Assembly (NCBI GenBank): GCA_027627225.1
Contig: CM051029.1
Coordinates: forward strand, 28,063,048-28,127,047
DNA from: Congeria kusceri
Taxonomy: Eukaryota; Mollusca; Bivalvia; Myida; Dreissenidae
Direction: 5' to 3'
DNA: 64,000 nt
Positions 45,083-56,996 of the stretch are shown piece after piece (the first letter of the stretch is position 1; every line of letters begins with the position of its first letter). The notes under the pieces were generated by a model. It was not told the DNA's origin, made no database searches, and saw nothing but the letters and a program-made list of their open reading frames with translations. A program made the translations under genes and the position numbers.

Positions 45083-48000
45083 ATAAGAGGGCCACGATGG
45101 CCCTAGGTCGCTCACCTGATATCTATGTATGAAGTTTCATTAAAATATCTCAAAATGTTCTCAAGTTATTGAGCGAAAACTGTTTTTCTATTTTTAGTAA
45201 CAGTGACCTTGACCCCACCCACCACATACGTAAAGCAAGGTCTCGATATAAGGTATCTACGTATGAAGTTTCATTAAAATATCTCAATGCGTTCTTAAGT
45301 TATTGAGCGTAAACCGTTTTTCTACTTTCAATAACAGTAACCTTGACCCCACCCACCCCATAAGCAATCCCAATTGAGGTCCGATATAAGATATGTGTAT
45401 TAAGTTTCATTAAAATATCACAATTCTGTCTCAAGTTATTGAGCAGAAACCGTTTTTCTATTTTCAGTAACGGTGACCTTGACCCCACCCGCCCAGTGTT
45501 CTGCCGTGAATTTGGACTATTGGGGACAAGGGCCCTCTTGGCTTGAAAAAGTGGGGACAAATTACAAAAATGTAGGGATACAGACAAAAAAGTTGTTCAC
45601 CTCATGAAAAGTACGTACTAGCTGTTTTCATTCATGTTTGTTTTTATTTCTGTTCAAAAAAGGATTAATACATAATACTCTGTTCTTAATTAATTAATAA
45701 CATTCTGTTACACTGCATTCTTAAATACCTTATAACCTTGCATTATTAATTTTAATTTGAACAAACAATAAAATCCGTTATAAACACAATTAGCCGGGCA
45801 TCCAAAACTGCAAGCCGTTAGCAACACTCACAGCAATGGTGTCGGTAATTTCGACTTCAAAAGTCTTTGATGTTTCTGCCGAAATGCGGCTGTCGTCTAG
45901 CAGTTTGTCGCTGAAAAGCGTGTTTCACGCTTAGCAGGTGGACCGCGTGTACAATTATTGATTGATACTACTGTATCTGAACTGTTCAAGCGCTGCTGAT
46001 AAAGTGTCAATGAATTAGTGTTCTAGTGAAAAAATTGGTTATAAATTGACGTCACGATCAATGATATAAATTTTACTAAATAATCAGAATGATTTACTTG
46101 TAAATTGTGTGCGCCCGCTGACCCACTTACGAAAATTTGGTGGGGACAAATCATTTATTTTTGCGCCAATGGCGCAAGGCCGCATCCACGGAAGAACACT
46201 GCCCGCCCCATGTGAAATCCCAAGCAATGTCTCGATATAAGGTACTTATGTATTAAGTTTCATTAAAATAGCTCAATGCATTCTCAAGATATTTAGCGGA
46301 AACCATTTTTCTATTTTTAATAATCGTGACCTTGACCCCACCCACCGCATATGCAATCCCAATCAAAGTCTCAATATAATGTATTTATGTATTAAGGTTC
46401 AATAAAATATCTTAATGCGTTCTCAAGATATTGAGCGGAAACCGTTTTTCTATTTTTAGTAACAGTGACCATGACCTTGACCCCACCAATCCCATATGTA
46501 ATTCCAATCGAGGTCTCGATATAATGTTTTAACCAAATATGAAACCTCTAGGCCTTTCAGAGAAGAATTTTTAAATCATTTTGCCATTTACGTTTATATA
46601 AACCATGTGAGCCCCGGGGTGTGGCCAGTTTTGACCCCAAGGGCATCATTTGAACAATCTTTGTAGAGGACTACTATACAATGTTACATACGAAATATGA
46701 AACCTCTGGGTCTTGAGGTTTCAGGGAAGATTTTTAAAGTCATTTTGCTATTTAAGTCTATATACATCATGTGACCTCCGGGGTATGCCCAGCTTTGACC
46801 CCAGGGGTATCATTTGAACAATCTTTGTAGAGGACCACTATACAATGTTACATACCAAAAATAATACCTCTAGGCCTTAAAGTTTTAGAGGAGAAGATTT
46901 TTAAAGTCATTTTACTATTTCAGTCTATATAAACCATGTGACCCCCAGGGTGTGGCCAGTTTTGACCCCAGGGCCATCACTTGAACAATCTTTGTAGAGC
47001 ACCACTGTTCAATGTTACATACCAAATATGAAACCTCTGGGCCTTGCGGTTTCAGAGGAGAAGATTTTTAAAGTAATTTTGCTATTCAAGTCTATATAAA
47101 CCATGTGACCACCAGAGTGTGGCCAGGTTTGACCGACCCCAGGGGCATCATTTGAATAATCTTTGTAGAGGACCACTATACAATGTTACATACCAAATAT
47201 GAAACCTCTAGGCCTTGCGGTTTCAGAGGAGATTTTTAAAGTCATTTTGCTATTTAAGTCTATATAAACCATGTGAGCCCCAGTGTGTGGCCAGTTTTGA
47301 CCGCAGGGGCATCATTTGAACAATCTTTGTAGAGGACCACTATACAATGTTACATACCAAACCTCTGGGCCTTGCGATTTCAGAGGAGAAGATTTTTAAA
47401 GTCATTTTGCTATTCAAGTCTATATAAACCATGTGACCCCCAGAGTGTGGCCAGTTTTGACCCCAAGGGCATCATTTGAACAATCTTTGTAGAAGGCCAC
47501 TATACAATGTTACATACCAAATATGAAACCTCTGGGCCTTGCGGTTTCAGAGGAGAAGATTTATAAAGTCATTTTGCTATTCAAGTCTAAATAAACCATG
47601 TGACACCCAGGGTGTGGCCAGTTTTGACCCCAGGAGCATTATTTGAACAATCTTTGTAGAGAACCTCTAAACAATGTTACATACCAAATATGAAACCTCT
47701 GGGCCTTGCGGTTTCAGAGAAGATGATTTTTAAAGTCATTTAGCTATACAAGTATATAAAAACCATGTGACACCCGGGGCGTAGCCAGTTTTGACCCCAG
47801 GAGCATCATTTGAACAATCTTTGTAGAGGACCACTAGAGGATGTCACATATCAAATATGAAAGCTCCAAGCCTTGTGGTTTCAGAGAAGAACATTTTAAA
47901 GTTTTCAGTTTTTAAATATATTTTTATCTATGGTGACCTACATATGCAGCGGGCCAAAATGATTTGAACAATTTTGAAAGAGTGTCACCCAAGGATCATT

Positions 48001-48083
48001 CCCGAGAAGTTTGGTGAAAATCTGCCCAGTGGTTTAAGAGGATATGTTCTTTGAATGAAAATGTTGACACATTGTAAGGCCAA
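45083..48083 (+). mobile_element. Helentron/pearl-like element, ~3 kb, with a nested hAT insertion, 3' truncated
   Basis: The 5' end is AAGAGGGCCACGATGGCCCT + AGGTCGCTCACCTGATATC. ATTAAAATATCTC units (~140 bp) run to about 46530. About eight tandem core units of ~165 bp follow (AACAATCTTTGTAGAGGACC near 46654, 46817, 46984, 47156, 47319, 47478, 47646, 47812), each with ATATGAAACCTCTGGGCCTT and GTGTGGCCAGTTTTGACCCC. A 3' part (about 47880-48083) resembles that of the element ending at 56996 but lacks the closing hairpin. Confidence 0.7.
45495..46200. mobile_element. hAT-type MITE nested in the Helentron-like element
   Basis: AGTGTTCTGCCGTG at the left and CACGGAAGAACACT at the right are inverted repeats (one mismatch, extendable by C/G to CAGTG...CACTG). 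The flanks ACCCGCCC (45487-45494) and GCCCGCCC (46201-46208) match at 7 of 8 positions. The host repeat sequence resumes after the insertion (CCCACCCGCCC|ATGTGAAATCCC), showing an empty-site structure. Confidence 0.8.
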
Positions 48084-48420
48084 AAGCAGTTTTTTTATGA
48101 CTGTAGAGAGTATCTCAGACAAACTAACCTGACCCTTATGTACTCTATTATTGCGCTCTTGAAGTATTTTCAATATTTATACTGAGTTGTGTTGGTGCAT
48201 GTGTTTCATGTGTTCATTGAAACCATGATTACTGTATTTTCAGTGAAATACTCTTTCATTGATTTAACTCGATTCCAGTAAAGAAACTACGGTAATAATA
48301 TATTGGTCCTAATGGACTTGTAATATATTCTGGCATAAAGGTCAGTGTCCCGTTAATTTGTCCAAGCTAATTAAATTAAGTAAATAAGTTAATAACTTAA
48401 GAAATATAATTTATACAGTA
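48084..48420. other. No gene recognised
   Basis: AT-rich spacer between two Helentron-like elements. Confidence 0.45.
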
Positions 48421-49645
48421 ACAAGAGCTGTCAGAGGACAGCCCGCTTGACTATTCAAAGTATTTCAGTTGGTACATATTTTGGATAGTGAAAGGGGCAT
48501 AAATTTGTTAAAATACAATATTTTTAAGTGAAGCCTTATATAGTTTATAAATTTTTGGAACAAAAACTTTAACCACAAAGTCTATGTAAAAAGTGGGCTT
48601 ACTCTGTCAAAATACAAAACAGAGTTATGGGCAATGTTGCCCCTGGTACTAGAGTTGATGATAAAGGTGAGTTCCAAGTTTCAAGTGAATAACTTATGTA
48701 GTTTTGAAGTTACAAAACTTTTGAATATAAACTTCAACAAGAAAATCTGATTGAAAAGGGGGCATAACTCTGTCAAAATACAAAAAAGAGTTATGGGTAA
48801 TGTTGCCCCTGGTGCTAGAGTTGATGATAAAGGTTAGTTCCAAGTTTCTAGTGAATAACCTATGTAGTTTTGAAATTACAAAACTCTTGAATATAAACTT
48901 CAACAAGAAAATCTATGTGAAAAAGGGACATTACTCTATCAAAATACAAAATAGAGTTATGGGGAATGTTCACACTGATACTGGAGTTGATGACAAAGGT
49001 ATTTTTCAAGTTTCAAGTGAATAGCTTTTGTAGTATTGAAGTTACAAAACTTTTGAACATTAACTTTAACCAGAAAATCTATGTGAAAAAGGGGCATAAC
49101 TCTGTCAAATACAAAACAGAGTTATGGGGAATGTTGCCCTTGATACTGGAGTTGATGACAAAGGTTAGTTCCAAGTTTCAAATGAATAACTTATGTAGTT
49201 TTGAAGTTACAAATCTTTTGAATATAAACTTTAACCAGAAAATCTAAGTAAAAAAAGGGGCATAAATCTGTCAAAATACAATGCAGAGTTATGGGGAATG
49301 TTTCCCCTGACAATGGAGTTGATGAAAAAGGTTAGTTCCAAGTTTCAAGTGAATAACTTATGTAGTTTTGAAGTTACAAAACTTTTTAATATAAACTTTA
49401 CCAGAAAATCTAAGTAAAAAGGGGAATAACTCTGTCAAAATACAAAACAGACTTATGGGGAATATTGCCCCTGACACTGGAGTTGAAGACAAAGGTATAT
49501 TCCAAGTTTCAAGTGAATAACTTATGTAGTTTTGAAGTTACAAGACTTTTGAATAAAAACTTTAACCAAATTCAGACGTGGACGGGGACGCCGACGCCGG
49601 GGGTAGTAGGAAAGCTCACTATTCTTCGAATAGTCGAGCTAAAAA
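48421..49645 (+). mobile_element. Complete Helentron/pearl-like element, second sequence family
   Basis: The 5' end is ACAAGAGCTGTCAGAGGACA + GC (hairpin GCTGTC/GACAGC). Six core units spaced about 166 bp follow (AAAGGTTAGTTCCAAGTTTC near 48664, 48830, 48995, 49162, 49328, 49494), each with GGGGCATAACTCTGTCAAAA and GTTATGGGGAATGTTGCCCC. The 3' end is GACGCCGACGCCGGGGG, AAAGCTCACTATTCTTCGAA (hairpin ACTATTC/GAATAGT) and CGAGCTAAAAA. The ends follow the same plan as the element at 31302-32583 although the core differs. Overlapping ORFs of 70-93 codons are repeat artefacts. Confidence 0.72.
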
Positions 49646-50069
49646 TGTATTATGTACCTATTCATATCATCCGATCAGCTGTCATGATTTGTACCACATT
49701 ACTGTCCAATATTTCATAATTCTGTACTTCTCCAAATATATCACCGTATTGTACAGAACACTGTTAAATAACCTAATAATACAAGTAGATACAAAGGGTG
49801 TAACTCAAACCGTTTTATAATTAATATAGCATTTGATTAACACAGATGCCCCTGTTTGGTGCTGGACAGCCCATTTAAATTATATATTATTAAATTAAGT
49901 CCAAATTATGTCAAGGTCAAAGTGTGTTTGGGTGATATGGGTTTATTTGGAATGGTCATGAGCAACAACAATGTAAGTATCCAAGTGTTGTAGTAAGCGA
50001 AGTTGGTGCTAGGCGAAACAATAAAATGTAGATAACCAAGAAAAAAATAGCCCATTTGAATTATTCTTA
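49646..50069. other. No gene recognised
   Basis: AT-rich flank before the satellite block. Confidence 0.45.
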
Positions 50070-50215
50070 CCCTACTAATAATTTTAAGTAAGGCGGACAC
50101 TTTCCCGCCCAGACATTTGCCCACCCAGACACTTGCCCTCCCAATAATTTTAATCAAGGTGGACATGTGCCACCCCAGACAGTGGCCCTTCCATACATTT
50201 TCCACCTGGATACAG
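50070..50215 (-). repeat. Inverted, diverged copy of the satellite unit
   Basis: AAGTAAGGCGGACACTTTCC, CCCAGACACTTGCCCTCCCA and AAGGTGGACATGTGCC are the reverse complement of the 82-bp satellite unit that begins at 50340. A head-to-head arrangement therefore borders the array. Confidence 0.7.
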
Positions 50216-50339
50216 GTCTTCCCACTATGTTTAAACAAATATCTGACAACAGTCTTTTTTAAGTTTTGATAAAAAATTAAATTAAAATCTTTGGTAGAAT
50301 ATATTAATTTATTTACAAAAACTCAATTCTCTATACATG

Positions 50340-51282
50340 GTGGAAAATTAATGGAAGGGCAGTGTCTGAGGTGACATATATCTGGGTGTGAACATGTCCA
50401 CCTTACTTAACATTATCAGGAGTGCATGTGTCTGGGAGGGCATGTGTCTGGGGTGACATATGTCTGGGTGTGAACATGTCCACCTGAAAAATTATCAGGA
50501 GCACGTGTCTGGGAGGGCCAGTGTCTGGGGTGACATATATCTGGGTGTGAACATGTCCGCCTTACTTAACATTATCAGGAGTGCATGTGTCTGGGAGGGC
50601 CAGTGTCTGGGGTGACACATGTCAGGGTGTGAACATGTCCACCTTACTTAACATTATCAGGAGTGCATGTGTCTGGGAGGGCATGTGTCTGGGGTGACAT
50701 ATGTCTGGGTGTGAACATGTCCGCCTTACTTAACATTATCAGGAGTGCATGTGTCTGGGAGGGCATGTGTCTGGGGTGACATATGTCTGGGTGTGAACAT
50801 GTCCACCTTACTTAACATTATCAGGAGTGCATGTGTCTGGGAGGGCCAGTGTCTGAGGTGACATATGTCTGGGTGTGAACATGTCCGCCTTACTTAACAT
50901 TATCAGGAGTGCATGTGTCTGGGGTGACATATGTCTGAGTGTGAACATGTCCGCCTTACTTAACATTATCAGGAGTGCATGTGTCTGGCAGGGACAGTGT
51001 CTGGGGTGACATATGTCTGGGTGTGAACATGTCCGCCTTACTTAACATTATCAGGAGTGCATGTGTCTGGGAGGGCCACTGTCTGGGGTGACATATGTCT
51101 GGGTGTGAACATGTCCACCTTACTTAACATTATCAGGAGTGCATGTGTCTGGGAGGGCATGTGTCTGCGGTGACATATGTCTGGGTGGGAACATGTCCAC
51201 CTGAAAAATTATCAGGAGCACGTGTCTGGGAGGGCCAGTGTCTGGGGTAACATAAGTCTGCGTGGGAACATGTCCACCTTAC
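50340..51282 (+). repeat. Satellite array, ~82-bp unit (first block)
   Basis: The unit is GTGTGAACATGTCCACCTTA + CTTAACATTATCAGGAGTGC + ATGTGTCTGGGAGGGCCAGT + GTCTGGGGTGACATATGTCTGG, repeated about eleven times with small deletions of the GGAGGGC segment. High unit similarity points to recent amplification. Confidence 0.9.
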
Positions 51283-51286
51283 TTAA
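51283..51286. repeat. TTAA target duplication, left
   Basis: TTAA within the satellite word CTTACTTAACATTATC; repeated at 52480-52483. Confidence 0.75.
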
Positions 51287-52479
51287 AGACGTTCGCAACA
51301 ATTTCCTTCAATTTTATTCTGACAGATTTTCTTAAAACTTTGCACAAACCTGCATCAATGTATCCTTAAACTAAAACAGTCGTAAAAAATAGGGGTCACT
51401 GGCCTTTTTCCGGAAATATTGAAATTTGAATACAGTACCTGTCGAAGCCTTTTTTCAGTTTGTGTTACTTATAATGTTGAATAATATACAGCGTTTATAT
51501 TCAAACAAAGATGGAGATTTTTAAATGCATCTTTTTTTTTAAATGTTTCGTTTGCTAATATACAAGTGCAGTTTAATGATAAAACGCACTTTATCTACAG
51601 TTATCATTTACCAAATGACTTGTAATGGACGTTTAACGAGGTGAATTTTGCATTAAAATTTGCCTCTGAAAAGATCAATAATTTATCAAATATACGAATA
51701 TCTTTTGTTCCAACCAACAGATTTTGTTAAAAGATCCCACATACATGCGTCATTGTATACTGAAACTAAAACAGTCTTAAAAAATAGGGGTCACTGGCCT
51801 TGTTCCGGAAATATTGGGTTTTTAATACGGTACCTGTCAAAGCCCCTTGTTCAGTTTGGATTTTTATCAATGTTTTAAGTATATAGGATAGTTATTTTAC
51901 AAACAAGGTTATGGTTCTTTCAACTGATGTTTGTACATGCTTTGTTTGGCAATATACATGCGTATGCTGATATTAAAAACGTTTTACCTACATTAACTAC
52001 TTAAATAATGAATTTGAGTGGACATTTAAGTGTGTCAAATGGGAATTAATAATGCTTTTTGAAACTTCATTTTGTTCCAAACAACAGATTTTCTTTAAAT
52101 TTCGCACTGACATGCACCAATGTATATTTACACCAAAACATTAATAAAAAGAATGGCTCACCGAACTTGTTTGGGTAATATTGGATTTCATATAGGGTAT
52201 CTGTGTAGCCTTTGTCCTGTTTGGTTTTAACATACATAACAACGTATCAATAGAATGAAGATATTTAATGGATCATTTTTTAACTAAATTTGTTTGGAAA
52301 TACATTGCATAGTGTGTTTTTGATTATTATATATGCTTTATGAACTTTTACTATTAAAAATATTTATTTTGAATGGACATTAGAGATGAAATTAGTATAT
52401 TGTAACCCATATACAATAAATAAAAAATGAAGCAAAAGGAGAAATGAACCCAATTATTTTCTTTTTGTTGCGAACGTCT
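51287..52479. mobile_element. TTAA-flanked non-autonomous element (piggyBac-like insertion) with internal triplication
   Basis: Perfect 15-bp inverted ends, AGACGTTCGCAACAA and TTGTTGCGAACGTCT, bound a 1193-bp element inserted in the satellite. Removing it together with one TTAA restores the satellite word ACTTAACATTATCAG exactly. The interior holds three degenerate ~370-395-bp units (start near 51322, 51717, 52084) with AACTAAAACAGTC, ATAGGGGTCACTGGCCTT and CCGGAAATATTG. No transposase remains. TTAA duplication is typical of piggyBac, but the ends do not start with the usual CCC, so the superfamily is provisional. Confidence 0.78.
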
Positions 52480-52483
52480 TTAA

Positions 52484-54590
52484 CATTATCAGAAACATAT
52501 TAGTCTGGGAGGTCATGTGTCTAGGAGAGGGCATGTATCTCGGTTGACATATGTCTGGATGTCCACATGAAAAATTATCAGGAGCACATTTGTCTGGGAG
52601 GGCATGTGTCTGGGGTGACATATATCTGGGAGGGCATGTGTCTGGGGTGACATTTGTCTGAGAGGGCATGTGCCTGGGGTGACATATATCTGGGAGGGCA
52701 TGTGTCTGGGGTGACATTTGTCTGGGAGGGCATGTGTCTGGGGTGACATTTGTCTGGGAGGGCATGTGTCTGGGGTGACATTTGTCTGGGAGGGCATGTG
52801 TCTGGGGTGACATTTGTCTGGGAGGGCATGTGTATGAGAGGGCCAGTGTCTGGGGTGACATATGTCTGGATGGGAACATGTCCATCTTACTTAACATAAT
52901 CAGGAGCATATGTGTCTGGGAGGGCATGTGTCTGTGAGTGGGAGGGCATGTGTCTGGGGTGACATATGTCCGGGTGGGAACATGTCCATCTTACTTAACA
53001 TAGTCAGGAGCACGTGTGTCTGGGAGGGCATGTGTCTGGGGTCACAAAAGTCTGAGTGGGAACATGTCCACCTTACTTAACATTGTCAGTAGTACATGTG
53101 TCTGGGAGGGCCATTGTCTGAGTGAGCATGTGTCTGGGAAGAGATGTGTCTGAGAGAGGGCATGTTTCTGGGAGGGCCTGTGTATGGGATGACGTATGTC
53201 TGGGTGTGAACCTGTCTACCTGAAAAATTATCAGGAGCACATTTGTCTGGGAAAGCATGTGTCTGGGGTGACATATGTCTGGGTGTGAACATGCCCGACT
53301 TACTTAACATTATCAGGAGCACATGTGTCTGGGTAGGCCAGTGTCTGGGTGGGCATGTGTCTGGGTAGGCCAGTGTCTGGGGTAACATATGTCTGGGTCG
53401 GAACATGTCCACTGTTCTTAACAATATCAGGAGCACATGTGTCTGGGAAGGCATGTGTCTGGGGTGACATATGTCTGGGTGTGAACATGCCAACTTACTT
53501 AACATTATCAGGAGCACGTGTCTGGGTTGGCATGTGTCTGGGAGGGCATGTGTCTGGGTAGGCCAGTGTCTGGGGTAACATATGTCTGGGTGGGAACATG
53601 TCCACTGTTCTTAAAAATATCAGGAGCACATGTGTCTCGGAGGGCATGTGTCTGAGGTGAACATGTCCACTTTACTTAACATTATCATGAGCGCATTTGT
53701 CTGGGGTGACATATGTCTGGGTGTGAACATGTCCACATTACTTAACATTATCAACAGCACATGTGTCTGGGAGGGCCAGTTTTTGGGGTGACATATGTCT
53801 GGGTGTGAACATGTCCTCATTACTTAACATTATCAACAGCACATGTGTCCGGGAGGGCCAGTTTCTGGGGTGACATATGTCTGGGTGTGAACATGTCCAC
53901 ATTACTTAACATTATCAACAACACGTGTCTGGGAGGGCATGTTTCTGGGGTGACATATGTCTGGGTGTGAACATGTCCACCTTACTTAACATTATCAGGA
54001 GCACATGTGTCTGGGGTGACATGTGTCTTGGTGTGAACATGTTCACAATACTTAACATTATCATGAGGGCATGTGTCTGGGGTGACACATGTCTGGGTGT
54101 GAACATGTCCACCTTAATTAACATTATAAGGAGTGCATGTGTCTCGGAGGGCATGTGTCTGGGGAGACATATGTCTGGTGTGAACATGTCCACCTTACTT
54201 AACATTATGAACAGTACATGTGTCTGGGAGGGCCAGTTTCTGGGGTGACATATGTCTGGGTGGCAAAATGTCCACATTACTTAACATTATCAGGAGCACA
54301 TGTGTCTGGGAAAGCATGTGTCTGGGTGGGCCACTGTCTGGGGTCATATATCTGGGTGTGAACATGTCCACCTTACTTAACATTATCAACAGCACGTGTC
54401 TGGGAGGGCCAGTGTATATGGTGACATACGTCTGGGTGTGAATATGTCCACCTTACTTAACATTATCAGGAGCACATGTGTCTGGGAGGGCATGTATGTG
54501 GTGACATACGTCTGGGTGTGAACATGTCCACCTTACTTATCAGGAGCACATGTCTGGAAGGGCCAGTGTCTGGGGTGACCAGTGTAGTAC
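52484..54590 (+). repeat. Satellite array, second block, with 32-bp subrepeats
   Basis: It has the same unit family as 50340-51282. Between 52590 and 52830 a 32-bp subunit, GGGAGGGCATGTGTCTGGGG + TGACATTTGTCT, is tandem about seven times. The remainder alternates 82-bp units and longer variants with ACATGTCCACCTTACTTAAC. Minus-strand ORFs of up to 157 codons (Pro/Gln/His/Thr-rich, CHPRHMPSQTN-type repeats) arise because the unit lacks stops in all three minus frames; I do not accept them as genes. Confidence 0.9.
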
Positions 54591-54755
54591 AAAAGCCCCT
54601 TGCCCAAAAGCCCCTTGGTCTAAAAATGCACCGATGGACATAAGCCCTTTGGTATATTTGAGAGAGTGGACATAAGCCTTGGTAGATTTAATAGGGTGGA
54701 CAAAAGCCCCTTGATAATTATGAAATAGTGGAAAAAAGCCCCTTTCTGATATTGT
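54582..54755. mobile_element. Single terminal array of a second MULE-like family
   Basis: It begins AGTGTAGTACAAAAGCCCC, very close to the inverse of the right end of the MULE at 43509 (AGTGTAGGACAAAACACCCC). It then repeats GGTGGACAAAAGCCCCTTG-like words every ~40 bp. No inverted partner is found before the element at 54990. Confidence 0.6.
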
Positions 54756-54989
54756 ATATATTAAGTTCAATAGAAAACTCCTGTTCCCATCAAAGGGAAA
54801 TTTTTCTTTAATTGCAATCATGTTTTCACAAACTAATAACTTTTATTAATTGCATTTAAGTTCAGCTATACTTTAAACCACTAGCAGATCCAGGGCACCA
54901 CTAGCGCACCCCGTGCGCGCCCCCTAAAACATCCGGACTATACATATATGGGCATATATAAACCGGTCAAAACTGGAAATATATGCAAA

Positions 54990-56996
54990 ACAAGAGGGCC
55001 ACCATGGCCCTAGGTCACTCACCTCATATCTATGTATGAAGTTTCATTAAAATATCTCAATAGGTGTTCAAGTTATTGAGCGAAAACAGTTTTTCTATTT
55101 TTAGAAACAGTGACCTTGACCTTGACCCCGACCACCACAAACGTAAAGCAAGGTCTCAATATAAGGTATCTACGTATGAAGTTTCATTAAAATATCTCAA
55201 TGCGTTCTTAAGTTATTGAGCTTAAACCGTTTTTCTTTTTTTAATAACAGTGACTTTGACCCCACCCACCCCATAAAAAAACCCAAGTGAGATCTCGATA
55301 TAAGATATGTGTAATAAGTTTCATTAAAATATCGCAATGCTTTCCTTATCAAGTTATTGAGCGGAACAATCTTTATAGAGGACCACTACACAATGTTACA
55401 TACCAAATATAAAACCTCTAGGCCTTGAACTTTCAGAGGAGAAAATTTTTCAAGTCATTTTGCTATTTAAGTCTATATAAACAATGTGATCCCCGGGGTG
55501 TGGCCAGTTTTGACCCCAGGGGCATAACTTGAACAATCTTTGTAGAGGACCACTATACAATGTTACATACCAAATATAAAACCTCTGGGCCTTGCGGTTC
55601 CAGAGAAGATTTTTAAAGTCATTTTGCTATTCAAGTCTATAACAACACTGTGACCCCTGGGATTTAGCCAGTTTTTATCCCAGGGGCATCATTTGAACAA
55701 TCTTTGTAGAGGACCACTATACAATGTCACATACCAAATATGAAACCTCTAGGCCTTGCAATTTCAGAGAAGAAGATTTTTAAAGTCATTTTGCTATTTA
55801 AGTCTATATAAACCATGTGAGCCATGGGGTGTGGCCAGTTTTGACCCCATTTGAACAATCTTTGTAGATGACCACTATACAATGTTACATACCAAATATG
55901 AGACCTCTGGGCCTTGCAGTTTCAGAGGAGAAGATTTTTAAAGTCATATTGCTATTCAAGTCTATATAAACCTTTTGACCCCCGGGGTGTGGCCAGTTTT
56001 CACCACAGGGGCATCATTTGAACAATCTTTGTAGAGGACCACTATACAATTTTACATACTTAATATGAAACCTCTGGGCCTTGCAGTTTCAGAGGAGAAG
56101 ATTTTTAAAGTCATTTTGCCATTTACGTCTATATAAACCATGTGACCCAGGGGTGTGGCCAGTTTTGACCCCAGCGGCATCATTTGAACAATCTTTGTAG
56201 AGGACCACTATACAATGTTACATACCAAATATGAAACCTCTGGGCCTTGCGGTTTCAGAGAAGAAGATTTTTAAAGTCATTTTGCTATTCAAGTCTATAT
56301 AAACCATGTGACCCCCAGGGTGTGGCCACTTTTGACCCCAGGGGCATCATTTGAACAATCTTTGTAGAGGACCACTTTACAATGTTACATACCAAATATG
56401 AAAGCTCTAGGGCTTGCGGTTTCAGAGCAGAAGATTTTGAAAGTCATTTTGCTATTCAAGTCTATATAAACCATGTGACCCCCGGGGTGTGGCCAGTTTT
56501 GACCCCAGGGGCATCATTTGAACAATCTTTGTAGAGGACCACTTTACAATGTTACATACCAAATATGAAAGCTCTGGGCCTTGCGGTTTCAGAGGAGAAG
56601 ATTTTTAAAGTCATTTGCTATACAAGTCTATATAAACCATGTGACCCCCGGGGCGTGGCCAGTTTTGACCTCAGGGGCATTATTTGAACAATCTTTGTAG
56701 AGGACCACTATACACTGTTACGTACCAAATATGACAGCTCCAAGCCTTGTTGCTTCAGAGAACAAGATTGTTAAAGTTTTCAGTTTTTAAATCTATTTTT
56801 AGCTCTGGTGACCTACATATGCAGCGGACTGAAAGGATTTTAAAAACTTTGAAAGAGGGTCACCCAAGCATCATTCCTGTGAAGTTTCGTGAAAATCTGC
56901 CAAGCGGTTTAGGAGGAGATGTCGATTATATGAAATGTTGACGCACGATGCACGACGGACAAAAGGCGATCACAAAAGCTCACCATGAGCTAAAAA
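54990..56996 (+). mobile_element. Complete Helentron/pearl-like element, ~2 kb
   Basis: The 5' end is ACAAGAGGGCCACCATGGCC. Three ATTAAAATATCTC units follow (to about 55370), then about nine ~165-bp core units (55370-56760) with AACAATCTTTGTAGAGGACC, ATATGAAACCTCTGGGCC and GTGTGGCCAGTTTTGACCCC. A tail has TTTTTAGCTCTGGTGACC, GACGCACGATGCACGACGGA and the end AAAGCTCACCATGAGCTAAA. Core and order equal those of the element at 45083-48083, which lacks the tail. Confidence 0.72.

Noticed and set aside
48694..49719. Overlapping 70-93 codon ORFs
   Set aside because: They are successive ~166-bp core units of one transposon read in shifting frames.
52454..53517. Long minus-strand ORFs rich in Pro, Gln, His and Thr (up to 157 codons)
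   Set aside because: All derive from stop-free satellite units and are open in several frames at once, which is a repeat effect and not evidence of a protein.
50340..54590. Regularly repeated units that superficially recall a CRISPR array
   Set aside because: The units are contiguous tandem repeats without unique spacers, and the context is eukaryotic.
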